The notes below the pieces were generated by a model. It saw only the letters and a program-made list of their open reading frames with translations, did not search any database and was not told the DNA's origin. Positions 35,301-46,512 of a stretch of DNA of 64,000 bases are shown piece after piece. The DNA is from Posidonia oceanica (lineage: Eukaryota > Streptophyta > Magnoliopsida > Alismatales > Posidoniaceae). The position numbers and the translations under genes are program-made. Each line of letters opens with the position of its first letter. Position 1 is the first letter of the stretch. Where the stretch lies: assembly GCA_037176725.1 (NCBI GenBank), contig JAZBRS010000013.1, positions 8,497,001-8,561,000 of the forward strand, given 5' to 3'.

Positions 35301-36320
35301 TTTCTGATTTTTTTTTTGGTATTTTGGGATTTTCTGATTTTTTTTTTTATTTTTGGATTGATGAGTGTGGTCATAACCTTATCCCTTAAAGATCTGGCAT
35401 TATTACCTTGTATTATCTAGGGTGAGAGAATCTTCCCGTCTAACATGCTTGGTTTGTTGAGAACTTATGACTTCATACTAGCCTTAGTTTGATTATTGTC
35501 TCTTTCATTTACTTAGTCCTTGAACTTCTAGGATTTCTTGTCCCTTGCCTGTGAGTGAGATAGGTAGAGGAGGTTTGAACTACAGTAAGCTCTCGACTTT
35601 AGCTCGAGCTTGAGTTCCGCTCGCCAGGTTTGGTCCTAATGTGCCTTTTAATTTTCTAGGATTTTTTTTTCTTAATTTATGGACAACTTTCTTTGCTGCC
35701 TTCGTTTCACTCTTTGGACAGCTCTTTGCTGACCTCTTTTATTGTCTTCTTTTTTTCTTTTCTTTTTTCACTTGGACAGCTTCTTTGCTGCATTCTTTCC
35801 TCTCTTATTTGGACAGCTTCTTTGCTGTCTTTTTTTCTAGACGCTTTATTTGGCGAACGGCTCATACCATTAGCCTCTGCTCCGAGCTTGCCTTTCTCTT
35901 ACCTCTCTATGCAAGTGTATGTGTAGACAGGACAAAGTTGAGGTTACCCTAGTTGTTCAGCTTCATTTCTACTTGGGATACAACTTTCTTTCCTTGGCTA
36001 GGGTTTGGTCTTTGATTCTTTCTGGATTGTGGCATGCTAATTAATGGGTGTATTGTGTGTAACTCCCATGAATCTGAAGATATCTTCAGGTTGTCACAAC
36101 CAGTAGTTGGACCTTCCCTAGATGTCACGGTTTCTGCTTAGAAACCTTAGGTAATATTTTGGCAATTCTGCTTAATACTTTAAGTGGTCAAGTGTTTAGT
36201 CCATACTCATCAGTCATTATTTGTTTTATTTTAGGATTTATCTTAAGCAAAGTTAAAGGAAACCAAAGTATAGAAGAAAAATATCTTATTTACAAGTTCA
36301 AACTAATTTAACCACTGCTC
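32375..36320. other. Non-coding interior of the gag-only element
   Basis: About 3.9 kb with no domain recognised. It contains three 75-bp tandem units (33031-33245), a TATA-like CTATTTATAGG near 32899, a 13-bp-stem hairpin at 33978-34014, and three copies of a TGGGATTTTCTGATTTTT unit at 35250-35352. The frames that appear open here are short and unsupported. Confidence 0.5.
33031..33245. repeat. Three tandem 75-bp units with a GTCGCC/GGCGC hairpin
   Basis: Units start at 33031 (GACCGGGTCAAAGGAGGAG), 33106 (GATCGGGACAAAGGAGGAG) and 33181 (GACCAGGTCAACCAGAGG). The first two are exactly 75 bp. Each carries CTAGTCGCCGCTCTTAGTGG or a variant, which can pair with the following GGCGCC. Related single copies appear near 33527-33570, 39085-39130 and 39890-39950. 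Confidence 0.8.
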
Positions 36321-36974
36321 TCAGTCGAGTTCAGTGTAATCTCGCACCTCCCTCCCCAGATGAGGGGGCTTACCTAAGGGGTGACTGCAAAAGTTTGCCC
36401 CTAGCGTGGAGTAGTCAGATACTTGTGGCACATAGTTTCGTTTTTCCTTTAGTTTGCGCACAGTCCTTGTACTGTCAGAGTCGGACTTATCCTGACCTGC
36501 TTCTTGTACTGTGCCCCTGGCGGCTTCGCCCTTTGCACTGGAGCTTCTCAGAATGTAACCATTGATGTTTCTATAAGGCTCTGCATTAACCTCTCCTTGA
36601 CTATTGTGTTCATGACTGCCCCTGGTGTACCCACTTGTAGGATCGGACGCCTTGGGAGGAGGACTGATTACTGCTTGTAGATTCTGGCAGAACGAGTGTA
36701 GTGCAACCTCTGCTTCATACCAATATGAATCAATATACTTATCGTACCTCGGTGACTGGTCTTCTTCTATTAAGTCCTGGAGCACATGAGAATTTGGCCT
36801 TTCGTGATCATCAGGCAGCTCTTTATTGCATGGTTCAGAGGGTGGTCCTTCATGGCCAGGGTCTGGAGGAGTGAGTTCCCAGTCTACTTGTATATGTTGG
36901 ATGGTTACAAATTCAGTCCGAACAACTAACAAGATGACCTTTGCCTCTGCATGCGCCGCTAGATGGTTGAACAA
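36321..36974 (-). CDS. Second open frame of the gag-only element, 217 codons
   Basis: Hydrophilic and acidic, with WELTPPDPGHEGPPSEP and YIDSYWYEAEVALHSF. It lies on the same strand as, and just downstream of, the zinc-knuckle part of gag. It matches no domain I know. It may be the C-terminal extension of gag or the spacer protein found after gag in some Tat elements. Intactness over 217 codons is notable beside the broken gag. Confidence 0.4.
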   Translation of the reverse strand: MFNHLAAHAEAKVILLVVRTEFVTIQHIQVDWELTPPDPGHEGPPSEPCNKELPDDHERPNSHVLQDLIEEDQSPRYDKYIDSYWYEAEVALHSFCQNLQAVISPPPKASDPTSGYTRGSHEHNSQGEVNAEPYRNINGYILRSSSAKGEAARGTVQEAGQDKSDSDSTRTVRKLKEKRNYVPQVSDYSTLGANFCSHPLGKPPHLGREVRDYTELD

Positions 36975-37019
36975 GGGATCTTGATGTATCTACATTATTT
37001 GTTGTCCTTCTTGAGCTAT

Positions 37020-38222
37020 CTTTAGTCTGGCTTTAAGCTCAGACTACATAATTTTACCATTGTTATTAAGATTATGTATTTTATCTTTGACAGTGAAACA
37101 CTCCTCAAGGGCATGTCCATTGTTTTGATGATAAGGGCAGTGCTTGGACATGTCAGCATTAGGAGGACTTGGCCTAGACTCAGGGAGCTGCAGATCTCTA
37201 CTTTCAACCAACATCCTGAATGTATCGGAGATTGATTCAGGAAGCGACGGATAGCTTTGCCTTTGAGGGCCTTTGTACCTTCGTGGCTGAGGGACGTTAT
37301 TGTAGCTCCTCTGCCCCTATAGTGCACACATCGGGTACGGAGGTTGTTGTTGTTGGCACGGTTGGCATTGGTCCTCTTGATTTAGTTGATTCTGAACTAG
37401 CTGCCCTTGGTACTGATATGGTTGGTTCTAATATTGCTCTGGCTAATACTAGATCAGTTGCCCTTGGAACAGAATTGAGTGCTCAAATTGATATTGGGGA
37501 TTCCTCCCTCCTTTCCGCTTCTACTGAGCTGAGATTTGTGCTACATCGCCAGTGACGCCTTCAAATGTATAGCCGACGGTCTTCTTCTTGCCCCTTCCCT
37601 CGAGCTCTAAGAATGGTAAGTCATCTTTATGACGGAGGACTCTTGCAGCACGCTCGTACAGTTGAGGATACGTTTAGAGGTCACTAATCAGTAGCCCTGT
37701 TCTGAGTGCTCCTGTAGTGTTTCGGGAAATGACCTCAACTGCTTGGCTTTCAGGAATGTAGCATTTGGACCTTACAGCCATGCCTCTACATCTGTTTGCA
37801 AAAGTGGCAAACTCCTCATCAGATTTCATCTTTTCGGCGAGGAGGTCACTCATTGTGGGCTCGTGCTGGATGCGATGGCCATATTGGAGCAAAATATTTT
37901 CCTGGACCATCTTAAAGTTACTGAGATCATATGCTGTGAGTGTGTTGAACCATCTCAGTGCTTCTCCCTCCAGGCTCTTGAAGAAGAGGTAGATAGTAAG
38001 TTCATTGTCATACTGATACGGTAGAGCATCCATAGCGAAGGTGGCTAGATGGCCTCTCGGATCCTCTGTTCTATTGTATTTCCTCATTTTTGGCATTTTG
38101 AATCCAAGTGGAAGAACAAAATGAGAGAATTTGGATGTGTCAAACCCTACTGGTGCTTTAGACGTAACCTCTGCCTCTGTCAGTGCCTCAGAAATCATTC
38201 TTTTAAGGTCCAGCCCTGGCAC
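37020..38222 (-). pseudogene. Tat/Ogre-type Ty3/gypsy gag, disrupted
   Basis: The first 182 codons (38222-37674) hold the retrotransposon gag core: MPKMRKYNRTEDPRGHLATF, then LFFKSLEGEALRWFNTL and ENILLQYGHRIQHEP, which follow the P-K-x-x-K-Y-x-G-x-x-D-P-x-x-H and S-L-x-G-x-A-x-x-W-F signatures. After an in-frame TAG the same frame continues with YPQLYERAARVLRHKDDLPF. Near 37145-37030 comes the CxxH-type knuckle HCPYHQNNGHALEECF followed by TVKDKI, typical of this lineage. Frames shift between these blocks. Gag would package the element RNA. No pol follows. Confidence 0.8.
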
Positions 38223-40244
38223 GGCCCATTGCCCCTAGCTTAGGTGCCCGTGTGTTTGATGGAATGGTGGTGATAGAGGGTTGTATGGCAGAGAGAAGGA
38301 TAGGGATTGAAGTGGAGTGTGGTAGAACTATGTGTTAGCGGGAGATTTTGGTGAGTATGATGTTCCGAGATATTGTGGTTGGTAGTAGGTTGTTGGGGAT
38401 GGCATGATTTGATGTATGGAAGGATAAGTTGGCGTTGCGTGGTGTTGTGCGAATGGACTTTGGGTAGGGAAGTTTACAGTGGGGTTTGGTGGTAGGGTGT
38501 ATGTGTAAGTGGGCGTAATTAACGGGTTTTGGTGAGGGTTTAGGAAAGAAGGTTGGTGGATGAATGGAATTTGTAGGCTCCTAAATTAGGGGTGGTGCCG
38601 TGCCAGGAGTTGGTAAATCTCATTAGTCGCTTCCTCAGACAGATAGGAAGCGGTCGATGTAGGCGGCATTATGTGGGAGGTTACCCCGGGAAGTGTGTGT
38701 TCAAACGGGGTACTCTATGGCTGTGAGTGGCGGATTTCTCTCTCTCCTTCAACTTCTTGTGAAAAGTTGGGAGTTTCTGGCTCTTCTGCCTGTGAAGTCG
38801 GAGTTCTGAACAAGAACTCATTCTGGCCCATTCTTGTCTGTACCATGGAAGTAGAGGCGGAAGATAGACTGATGTGTTCCATTGCAAGATTGTTCTTTAA
38901 CTTATTACAAAATGCTTGGAAAGGAAATTACAGACTTTATTACACTACTTAATACAGACTCGATTAAATGAAAGTAAAGAAAATAAATAGCTGCTGTTCT
39001 GACGTTTCTGCAACCTGTTAATTGTGATAATCAGATCCCTGCAAACAAGGCACATCGGAGCATTTTTTCTGTAGTCGCCTCTTAGTCAGGCAACGAAACA
39101 AGTCACCGGTTCAAATGACGGCGGAGCGAGGCACCTTCTGAACAGGCGGCTAGCACCCTGTTCTTCCAGCAACCGAGATCTGTTTCGGAAAGATCGCGCA
39201 ACAAACAGGAAAGAAAATTAGTGCAGGTTTCAAACAGACCGCAGATTTTTACTTGTCCAAGTGGTTAGTTAATCGATTAATTTAATCTTGCGGGCTCACA
39301 AGGAATGGGTTCCTAGGCCGAAGTAAGAACAACCTTGTGTGTCACTCAAAATGGGATTTTGACTTTTTGGGTACCACTCTTTGACCTTATTCAGGGTCCA
39401 CCAAGAGGGCCTAGGCGGCGGATTTGTCTCTCTAAAAAGGGGCACACAACCTAGGATTCTGCTCTTAGCAAACCATAAATCAGTAAATAAACATGGAATA
39501 TTAAAGTATCAAGTATCTACCAAGGATTATTTTTGACTCAAGGAAGAGAAAGAGTCAAAAATAAAACCTTAGGACACCTTGAGTTCTTAACCTAACTATC
39601 CCAATCAAACAAAGTATGGGTGAGCGACTTGCACTGGCCCAGTTCGCTCTGTTTGATTGTTTTAGTTAGAGAAATATTCTCTCAAGAAACTCTAACTCTA
39701 ATATCAATGAAATAGTTTCCACCTTAATGGCGGACACATGCAAGCCTAGAATCCGAAGAAAAAACAAGAAAGATGCAGTGAACAGGATTTAATCTACTTT
39801 TTAAGCAATTGTAGATCTAAAAAAATGACACAAGCTACTGAAAAAAAATAAAAGATCTGCACTGAAACAGTACCCAAATCCAGTCGCCTGTAATGGGTGC
39901 ACCCAGGCTAGTCGCCGCAATGATGTGTGACCAAATTAGGCGCCGTATATATAGGTGGTTGGGTACAGAAGCTTTCTGATTTCAGAATAGAAGTAACCCG
40001 ATCCTTTAAGACTAAAGACGCGAAATTAGTCGTTGCCTCAGAGTGCTAACGAGACCTCTTGCCTTAAGCCAAGATGATTGGGTTAGGAGATCTATTCTAA
40101 TATCAGAAAACACAATGGCGTTTAGGAGTCGTGAAAAAATCTAAGCACACGAGCTCCTAAACCGAAAACAAACTAAATCTAGGAAAATAAACGAAGGAAG
40201 GAAAGAAAGAAATGCTTACATAGCACAGAGGGTTAGCTAAAGCC
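38223..40244 (-). other. Leader region of the gag-only element
   Basis: Two kilobases between the primer site and gag without a recognisable gene. Holds scattered GTCGCC/GGCGCC motifs (39085-39130, 39890-39950) and a TATA-like stretch near 39942. Long leaders are common in Tat/Ogre elements. Confidence 0.5.
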
Positions 40245-40263
40245 GGTCCCACCGTGATCGCCA
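40245..40263 (-). other. Candidate primer binding site of the gag-only element
   Basis: On the minus strand, TGGCGATCACGGTGGGACC begins five bases after the terminal repeat ends in CTACA. The TGG start and position fit a primer site. I did not assign the tRNA. Confidence 0.5.
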
Positions 40264-40268
40264 GTTTT

Positions 40269-40381
40269 TGTAGATGTGGATTTTGGGGGGGTGTAGATGA
40301 AGTAGTCGGCGCTTCCACGTACGTCGAGGACTTGATGTAAATGCCACTCGTCGATGGGCTGACAAGATGCCTGAGGGGACA
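40269..40381 (-). repeat. Right short terminal repeat
   Basis: TGTAGATGTGGATTTTGGGG at the left end and CCTGAGGGGACA at the right end. It matches 32266-32374 along its length. The next base starts sequence homologous to the Ogre-like LTR at 56892-58019. Confidence 0.65.
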
Positions 40382-41460
40382 TTGCGTGGTCTTTTAAACA
40401 GCGTTCGTTCTCCCACTTGCGCTGATTGCTCTCCTTTGCTTCTCTTGCTCTTTCTCCTTGCATTTGCATCTACATGGCTTTATCAATGCTTTATTTCGCT
40501 TGTTTTGGCACCGTTTTGCGTGCTGGCTTTGTTTTCTGCACCGTTTTGCATGCCAATCTTGTTTCTTGCACCATTTTGCGTGCTTGCTTTGTCTTTTGCA
40601 TAGTTTTGCGTGCCGACCTTGTTTTCCTGCACCATTTCGCATGTCGCTCTTGTTTCTTGCACCGTTTTGCGTGCTTGCATTGTCTTTTGCACTATTTTGC
40701 GTGCCAATCTTGTTTTTTGCACCGTTTCGCATGCCGCTTCCATTTCTTGCATTGTTTTGCGTGTTTTATGCTGTTTTCTCTTGCATGTCGCCTGCATTGC
40801 TTGGTTTTACCGCTATTTTGCTTTTTTCGCTTGCATTTGCATATAGGGTAGTGATGCTTACTGCCTGGAGTTCTCATAAGCCAAGTTTCAACCGGTTCGG
40901 AACACAGACAGCGTTGCTGAGCACTTAGACTACACGTTTACTTCCTTGCATTGCATCCCATCACTTAGAGCACACCTTTGAGCATTCATTGGCATTTAGG
41001 CATTCAAACCTATATTTCCCTGCGTATGCGAGCGTAAGCCTAGAAAGACCGATTCTCGAGCGTGTCGGGGGTGCCTAACACCTTCCCCGCACGTAACAGG
41101 AGTCCTTGCCCAGTCTTTTGGCCCGTAATAACCATATTGCCCTTATCCTAGGCGTGAGTCATATCATTTGCATTCATTTGCATTTGTTTTCCTTTGCATT
41201 GCTTTGCATTGCATCCTTTGCTTGGATTTGTGTGTTAATCCACGCATTTCCCCGATTTTCCTTGTCTCCCGATAATAGAGACGGTGGCGACTCTGAATTG
41301 TCTTATCTTCTTCTTTTCTTATCTTTTCTCCTCTGTTTCAAGTGTTTTCGAGTTGAGCCTTCCTCCTCGGACATAGCCACTTATAGTGAGCCTGATTCCG
41401 ATCGGTGCACGCGAGCTTTCGGTAGTGTGCATGAACGATCTGAACACCAGGATTACTACA
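40382..41460 (+). repeat. Fragment (3' part) of an Ogre-like long LTR
   Basis: Homologous to 56892-58019 from TTGCGTGGTC to the terminus GGATTACTACA, including the 30-bp tandem array and the block TATTGCCCTTATCCTAGGC. The 5' portion is missing. Its clean right terminus agrees with that of the large insertion at 52420-58019. Confidence 0.8.
40508..40770 (+). repeat. 30-bp tandem array (about 9 copies) in the LTR fragment
   Basis: Units follow GCACCGTTTTGCGTGC plus about 14 variable bases ending TTGTTTCTT. Because the period is a multiple of three, long frames with ten-residue periodicity appear in more than one frame. Confidence 0.85.
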
Positions 41461-42730
41461 CTATCTTTCACATCATCCTTCTTAAAATTTGACTTACATG
41501 TACCTTGTGTTTGTGAAAATAGTCCTTAACAATGATTTTTAAGTCCAACCTGAACACCTTTTCATCTCATTTGAATAATTTAGAGAACTTTATTCTTGCT
41601 TTCTTAGGCTTTTTCTTGGCTACCTATTTATCGAGCTTTAGGTCGGTGATTCCCTAACTAGATGGCTTTAGGACAGCAGGTGTTGAGACACCTCTAAGGA
41701 CTTAATCACTCAAGTAACCAAGGCCACAAAGACAAGATTTTTCTTTTCCATGCTTTTGTCTTTCAAACACCTTTTTACGTGAATATCCAATGCTTCCTAA
41801 GGCACGGTTACCCAGTTACTTAGTGATTGTTAGACTTTCAGCAATCTCTTTTTTTTTCTCTTTTTCTCTTTTGATGCTCCGGTGTTTCAGGTCTTCCTTT
41901 ATTCTCCATAGTCAAGGACTAAAGTGTAAGTGCAAGATAAGGTACACATGTGCTTAAGGATAATTCAGATGATGCTATTTTTTAGATTTTGTCTCCACTC
42001 TAGGGTTTGAGAGATTCCATTCTATCAGTTTTACCCTTGAACTCCAACTCAAAGTTACTTATCCACATCTAGCTAGCTAAATTATTATGGATAATTCCTA
42101 ATTTGTTTTTGTTTTTATTTTTATATATATTTTTTAAAAAAATTTTTTGGAGAAAAGATACACAAAAGACTCTAACTAAAGAAAATGAAAGAAAACTTTT
42201 GTACATACAACTCTAACTTTAAGAAAACTTTTTTTTTATATATATTTTTTATTTTTATTTTTTGTTTTATTTTTGTTTATTATTATTTTTTTTTTTGAAA
42301 TGTCACACAAAAAACTCTAACTAAAGAAAATGAAAAAGACGCAAAGAAGACTCCCCCCATACCTAAACCATGCATTGTCCTCAATGTATGCAACAATTGA
42401 TATGATCAATGAAAAACAATTAAAATTAGAACAATGATACCTGATTCGGGATGGAATGCTTCTACTGCTAAGAAAAGAAAAGTTAAGTACATTTTATACA
42501 TATTCAGAATTGAGGTGCATGAAAATCCAAGACCTCATCAATCTCTAGGGCACAATCTCAATCTGGCCAAGGAGGCAATCGGACTTTTGCAATTTCTTTT
42601 TCGGCCTGTTCAAGCCACCATTGGACTTCTCTCAATCGGGCTTCATGAATTTCCCACGATGCTGAAATTAGATCGGATAAGCCCATGTAATTTAATTGAA
42701 TATGGAATGAGGGCTTGAATTCATAATCGA
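41461..42730 (-). other. 3' non-coding region of the Athila/Tat-like element
   Basis: Contains AACTAGATGGCTTTAGGAC and nearby sequence common in the 3' ends of this lineage, long T runs, two copies of an ACTCTAACTAAAGAAAATGAA segment (about 42162 and 42308), and the CATTGAGGACAATG motif (minus strand, 42386-42373). No coding capacity. Confidence 0.6.
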
Positions 42731-43681
42731 CTAGAGCGGAATGATATGGCTTGACACAAAGCTCATGCCTCTTATAGATGGTAATGATGAGGGCTCAGGC
42801 ATGACAGGCTCTGGAGGAGGGTTATACCACTTGTTGGACTTATGGGTCCTACATTGGGTTAACTCATTGGCTTCTTCAACAAACATTAATTCATCTTTGA
42901 ATATCTCCTCAAAACTTTTGTCAAAGTTGCCTAGATCAAATTCAATTTCCTCCTCTATTAAGTCTTCTTTTTCTGAGAAATCTTCAATCATGTTAGCCTC
43001 GAATGTCTCATCTGGTTGAGGTTTTTTTGCAATAGAATCACTTGAAAGGGAAACCTCTGCAATGAATTGGTCTACCTGGCCAACTGGTTCTTTAGTGAGC
43101 TCATCTACTTGGGCTTGGGTTTCTACTTCAGGCATTATTTGGACAATACAGGGTTGATCAAGGGAGTTCCCATGTTGAGCAAGAAAGTTCCATTCCTCTC
43201 TCTCCATTATATCATTGATTAGTTGACCTAACTACGTTTCTACACAAGCTATGGCATGAGTGTTGGCAGTTATGTTGATAGAGGTCTGTCTTGCTTCCAC
43301 TAGCTCTTCTATCCTCTTTTCTAGACTTGTTGCATGAGTGTTGGTAGTAGAGGTCTGTCTATTTGCTTCCACTAGCTCTTCTATGCTCTTTTCTAGACTT
43401 GTTAACCTAATTTCATCTTCTTGTTGCCAATCTAGAGGAGGAAAGGTTGAGTAGTAATGTGAGTCTGAATATGGATAAAGTTCAAAGTATTGAGATTGGA
43501 CTTCATTGAAGCTAGACCCTCCATCATATGATCTTTGGTCCCATAGGAAATCAGGTTGATCCCAATTTAAATTGTAATTTGAGGCATAAGGGTCACTTGA
43601 CTCATTCCAAGGTCTTTGGGCTACATAATTGAATTGTTCAAATCCATATCCAACTTGATTCATTGGATACTCCATCCACAT
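42731..43681 (-). pseudogene. Athila/Tat-like gag C-terminal region with a single in-frame amber codon
   Basis: One continuous frame of 317 codons broken only by a TAG at about 43232. Upstream of it is a Y-A-S-N-Y-N-x-x-W-D-Q-P-D-F-x-W segment (43580-43530), which corresponds to the Y-S-N-T-Y-N-P-G-W-R-N-H-P-N-F-x-W motif of this gag family, and two T-S-L-E-K-x-I-E-E-L-V-E-A repeats forming a coiled coil. Across the stop the family motif V-E-T-Q-L-G-Q-L would be restored if the stop were a Gln codon. The rest is acidic with EEIEFDLGNFDKSFEEIF. The N-terminal gag core is missing. Confidence 0.65.
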
Positions 43682-45211
43682 ATGAATATTTATCTCTTAA
43701 GGTTCAGGATGAGTATTTTAATTCTTCAGTCATTTTTAAATTATTGGGTTCAAATTTGAAAGTGAAATTTCTAACCTAAATTAGTGTAACCGACTGAAAC
43801 AGATTAGAGATGATGAAACCCTAAAGAAGATGAGAAGATTCTAGGAGATGAGAAGTGAAATCCTGATTCTATAGATAGGAGAGATGAAGAGACCTAGTCT
43901 AGCACACAAATCAAAGAAGCCCTAGAAATAAGGTTGACCTAAAAACAACTAGACAGCTCCTAACTTTCAAGTTAACCTTCGAGATTCTCAAATCAAAATT
44001 CTCTAACCCAATTGGCCAGATCAGTGGAGGAAAGTGGGAGGCTCCCCGTGCTTGAGCAACGGACCTAATTAAATAACCACTTGCCTTTTAATGTGTAACC
44101 TTGTGAACCACTTTTCTAGACACCAAGTAGGAAAAGAATTTTAAATTTGATTCACCCTTAAGCACCCTTGTCCTATTGAGCTCGAATCCTAGGGGCCAAT
44201 GTCTACTTGATTTTAATTTAGGCTTGGGTCAATGCTTTATGCTTGATATTATTGTTTTTGGGCTAAGGAAGGGTGATGAAATCCGCACCTTATATTGTAT
44301 TATGGGTTATGCCCTTAGGTACTTTGATATATGATATACAATCAATGATGCACAAATAAGTTGTTCTCTCCTACAAACTACTTGCTTTAATATGCAAGAA
44401 ATTAAAATAAAAGCACGTACCTTTCCTCTAGCAATCTCCAACAATAAAATTTAAATTTCAAAAAAAGAAAATCTATATCTAGATGCACAAGATATTATGC
44501 ATGTCCTAGAAAGTAGGTTTCTATCTTATCATGAATTTTTGAATTTAAGTTCAACTTTAAATATCTCTTTTGAGATCAAGAAAAATCCAACAAGATATGA
44601 TGAAATTTAAATTTCAAAAATAGAAAGTCTATATCTAGATACACAAGATATGATGCATGTCCTAGAAAGTAGGTTTCTATCTTATCATGAAATTTTGAAT
44701 TTAAGTTCAACTTTAAATATCTCTTTTAAGAAAAATTCAACAAGATATGATGAAATTTAAATTTCAAAAATAAAAAGTCTATATCTAGATGCACAAGATA
44801 TGATGCATGTCCTAGAAAGTAGGTTTCTATCTTATCATGAATTTTTGAATTTAAGTTCAACTTTAAACATCTCTTCTTCTTTGTACTTTTGAGATCAAGA
44901 AAAATCCAACAAAATATATGACTCAGATGATAATTGAGATAATCTTGAAAAATTCAGGAAAAATTATCAAAAATTTTGAGAAATAAAGAACTTACTTGGA
45001 CTTCTTCTTTTTTCACTCCTCCAATCCCTGTTTTATATACTTCAACTCCAAATCAAAAAGTATCCTTTTTTTTCAATTTTATTTTTAGATAAAAACGAAA
45101 AGAATGATTAAAATAATGAATTTATTATTTTATTTTATTTTTAAATAAAAACGGAAAAAGAAAAGAAAAGAAGAAATAACCGACAATAAATCAATGTTAT
45201 GAAACACTATT
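43682..45211 (-). other. Leader of the Athila/Tat-like element
   Basis: AT-rich, non-coding, about 1.5 kb between the primer site and the gag fragment. Contains the 150-bp tandem repeats listed separately. Confidence 0.6.
44447..44900. repeat. Three tandem copies of a 150-155 bp unit
   Basis: Each copy starts AAATTTAAATTTCAAAAA, contains CTATATCTAGATGCACAAG and TGTCCTAGAAAGTAGG, and ends near CAACAAGATATGATG. Copies begin at about 44447, 44602 and 44752 and differ by small indels. Confidence 0.88.
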
Positions 45212-45228
45212 CCTCAACAACGGCGTCA
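45212..45228 (-). other. Primer binding site, tRNA-Asp type
   Basis: Minus strand TGACGCCGTTGTTGAGG lies six bases after the LTR end. It is two or three changes from TGGCGCCGTTGCCGGGG, the complement of plant tRNA-Asp 3' ends used by Athila/Tat elements. Confidence 0.75.
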
Positions 45229-45234
45229 AAAACT

Positions 45235-46508
45235 TGATGTAAATTTTAATTAACCGCAAGTGCACGGTGTACTATGTAGTACGTATGCAAAATACAGGTC
45301 GATCCCACAGAGAATAATGTTTAAAAACAAAGACTTATTATCAGCTATTGAAAGGATGGTTGAGAGAGATGATGATTAAGAACTACAAATAGAAAATGTA
45401 AATCAAACTAATTAAAACAAATCTAGGGCTTTGAATCCATATATGTAAAATCCAATATGCATGATTAAATCTACTCTTGTCTCTCTTCATGATCTAAATA
45501 GTTTACTCAATGGTTCGTATCCTAACAAGCATAACCTATATGCAAAGCACCATAGATTATCAAGTCCTAAGATAAAATCACACAAAATAAACTAAATCAA
45601 ATGATATATGATAGATCTGCGATTATATACACAACCCCCAAGTATTCTTTCCTAAGCATAGACTAAAAAGATATTATCAATATTAATCTATCAAAGTTTA
45701 TCGAATAATGAATGATTCATGTCATATACATCCAGTCTACATAATCATAGCATTTAAGCATGAGAAGACAAAGAGAAACCAATCACAACATATGAACATA
45801 CATAAACTTCCTCTAAGCCCTAGATCTAAGAACTTAGCTACACATGATAATGGAAAACATAAAAGTAAAACAAAGGGAAAGAGAAGAGCAAGACATAATT
45901 AATAGAAAGAAAATGAACTTCTATTAATAAAAATACCTTGATTACAGAAACTAAGCTTCAAGAACTCTAAACAATGGAGGAAGAAAGCTTAAGCCTAATG
46001 TTGAAGATTAAAGATCCCCTAGTGTTTACACAATGGGTCCCTTTTATAGGTTTACAAGGCTTGGCCGTCACATAAACAAATCCAGCTACAAATGAGGAAA
46101 CTAAATTTCAATTACAAGATATTTCTAAGATATTTCTGTGATTGCCAAAGACGGAGTCAAACAAATCTTCTCTGGGCGCCTGGGAGGCACCAGATGTGCT
46201 TTTGGGCGCCTGGGGGGCGCCACCTGTTCCTGAATTTTCTCCAACTTTGTTACTTCTGTTATCTTATCTTACTCCTCATGTTCACACACGTGGAAAAGAT
46301 ATATTTGATATCTTACACGAATTTCCATTTCTTTTATCCTTGGATTTGCATTTCTTTTTGTCTTTTATCATTTTTCCTCCTTCTTTTCCTCTTTTCTCTT
46401 CAGGTCCAAACTTCCTACACAAATTGCACAAAATACCTCGAGTAATAATATTTATGAACAAAAGAGATAAATATGGGCATAAAATATGTAAGAATAATGT
46501 GCTAATCA
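45235..46508 (-). repeat. 5' LTR of the Athila/Tat-like element
   Basis: On the minus strand begins TGATTAGCACATTATT and ends TTTACATCA, 1274 bp. Related to the solo LTR at 412-1750. U3 contains a GC-rich pair GGGCGCCTGGGAGGCACC / GGGCGCCTGGGGGGCGCC at about 46166-46222, and CTATAAAAGGGACCC (minus strand, about 46050-46034) is the TATA box. Confidence 0.85.
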
Positions 46509-46512
46509 AATA

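Larger units (their letters stand above)
32266..40381 (-). mobile_element. Gag-only element with about 110-bp terminal repeats (Tat/Ogre-type gag), minus strand
   Basis: Direct repeats of 109 and 113 bp close both ends (32266-32374 and 40269-40381). Each starts TGTAGATGTGG or close to it and ends at GGGGACA/GGGGAGA. Inside the right repeat lies a primer-site-like TGGCGATCACGG read leftwards, a 2 kb leader, a decayed Tat-type gag (38222-37020), a second open frame (36974-36321) and 4 kb of non-coding DNA. No pol was found. No TSD could be matched: GTCAC lies on the left and TTGCG on the right, and both flanks are themselves truncated elements. An alternative is that the short repeats are only the conserved U5 ends of longer, rearranged LTRs. 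Confidence 0.5.
41461..46508 (-). mobile_element. Athila/Tat-like non-autonomous element, minus strand, lacking a recognisable 3' LTR
   Basis: On the minus strand, in order: 5' LTR (46508-45235), primer site of tRNA-Asp type, leader with tandem repeats, a gag fragment (43681-42731), the conserved CATTGAGGACAATGCATGG and following G-rich box at about 42386-42349, then a 3' untranslated region to about 41461. No pol and no second LTR were found. It shares the LTR family with the solo LTR at 412-1750. The left border abuts the Ogre-like LTR fragment without a clear junction signature. Confidence 0.7.
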
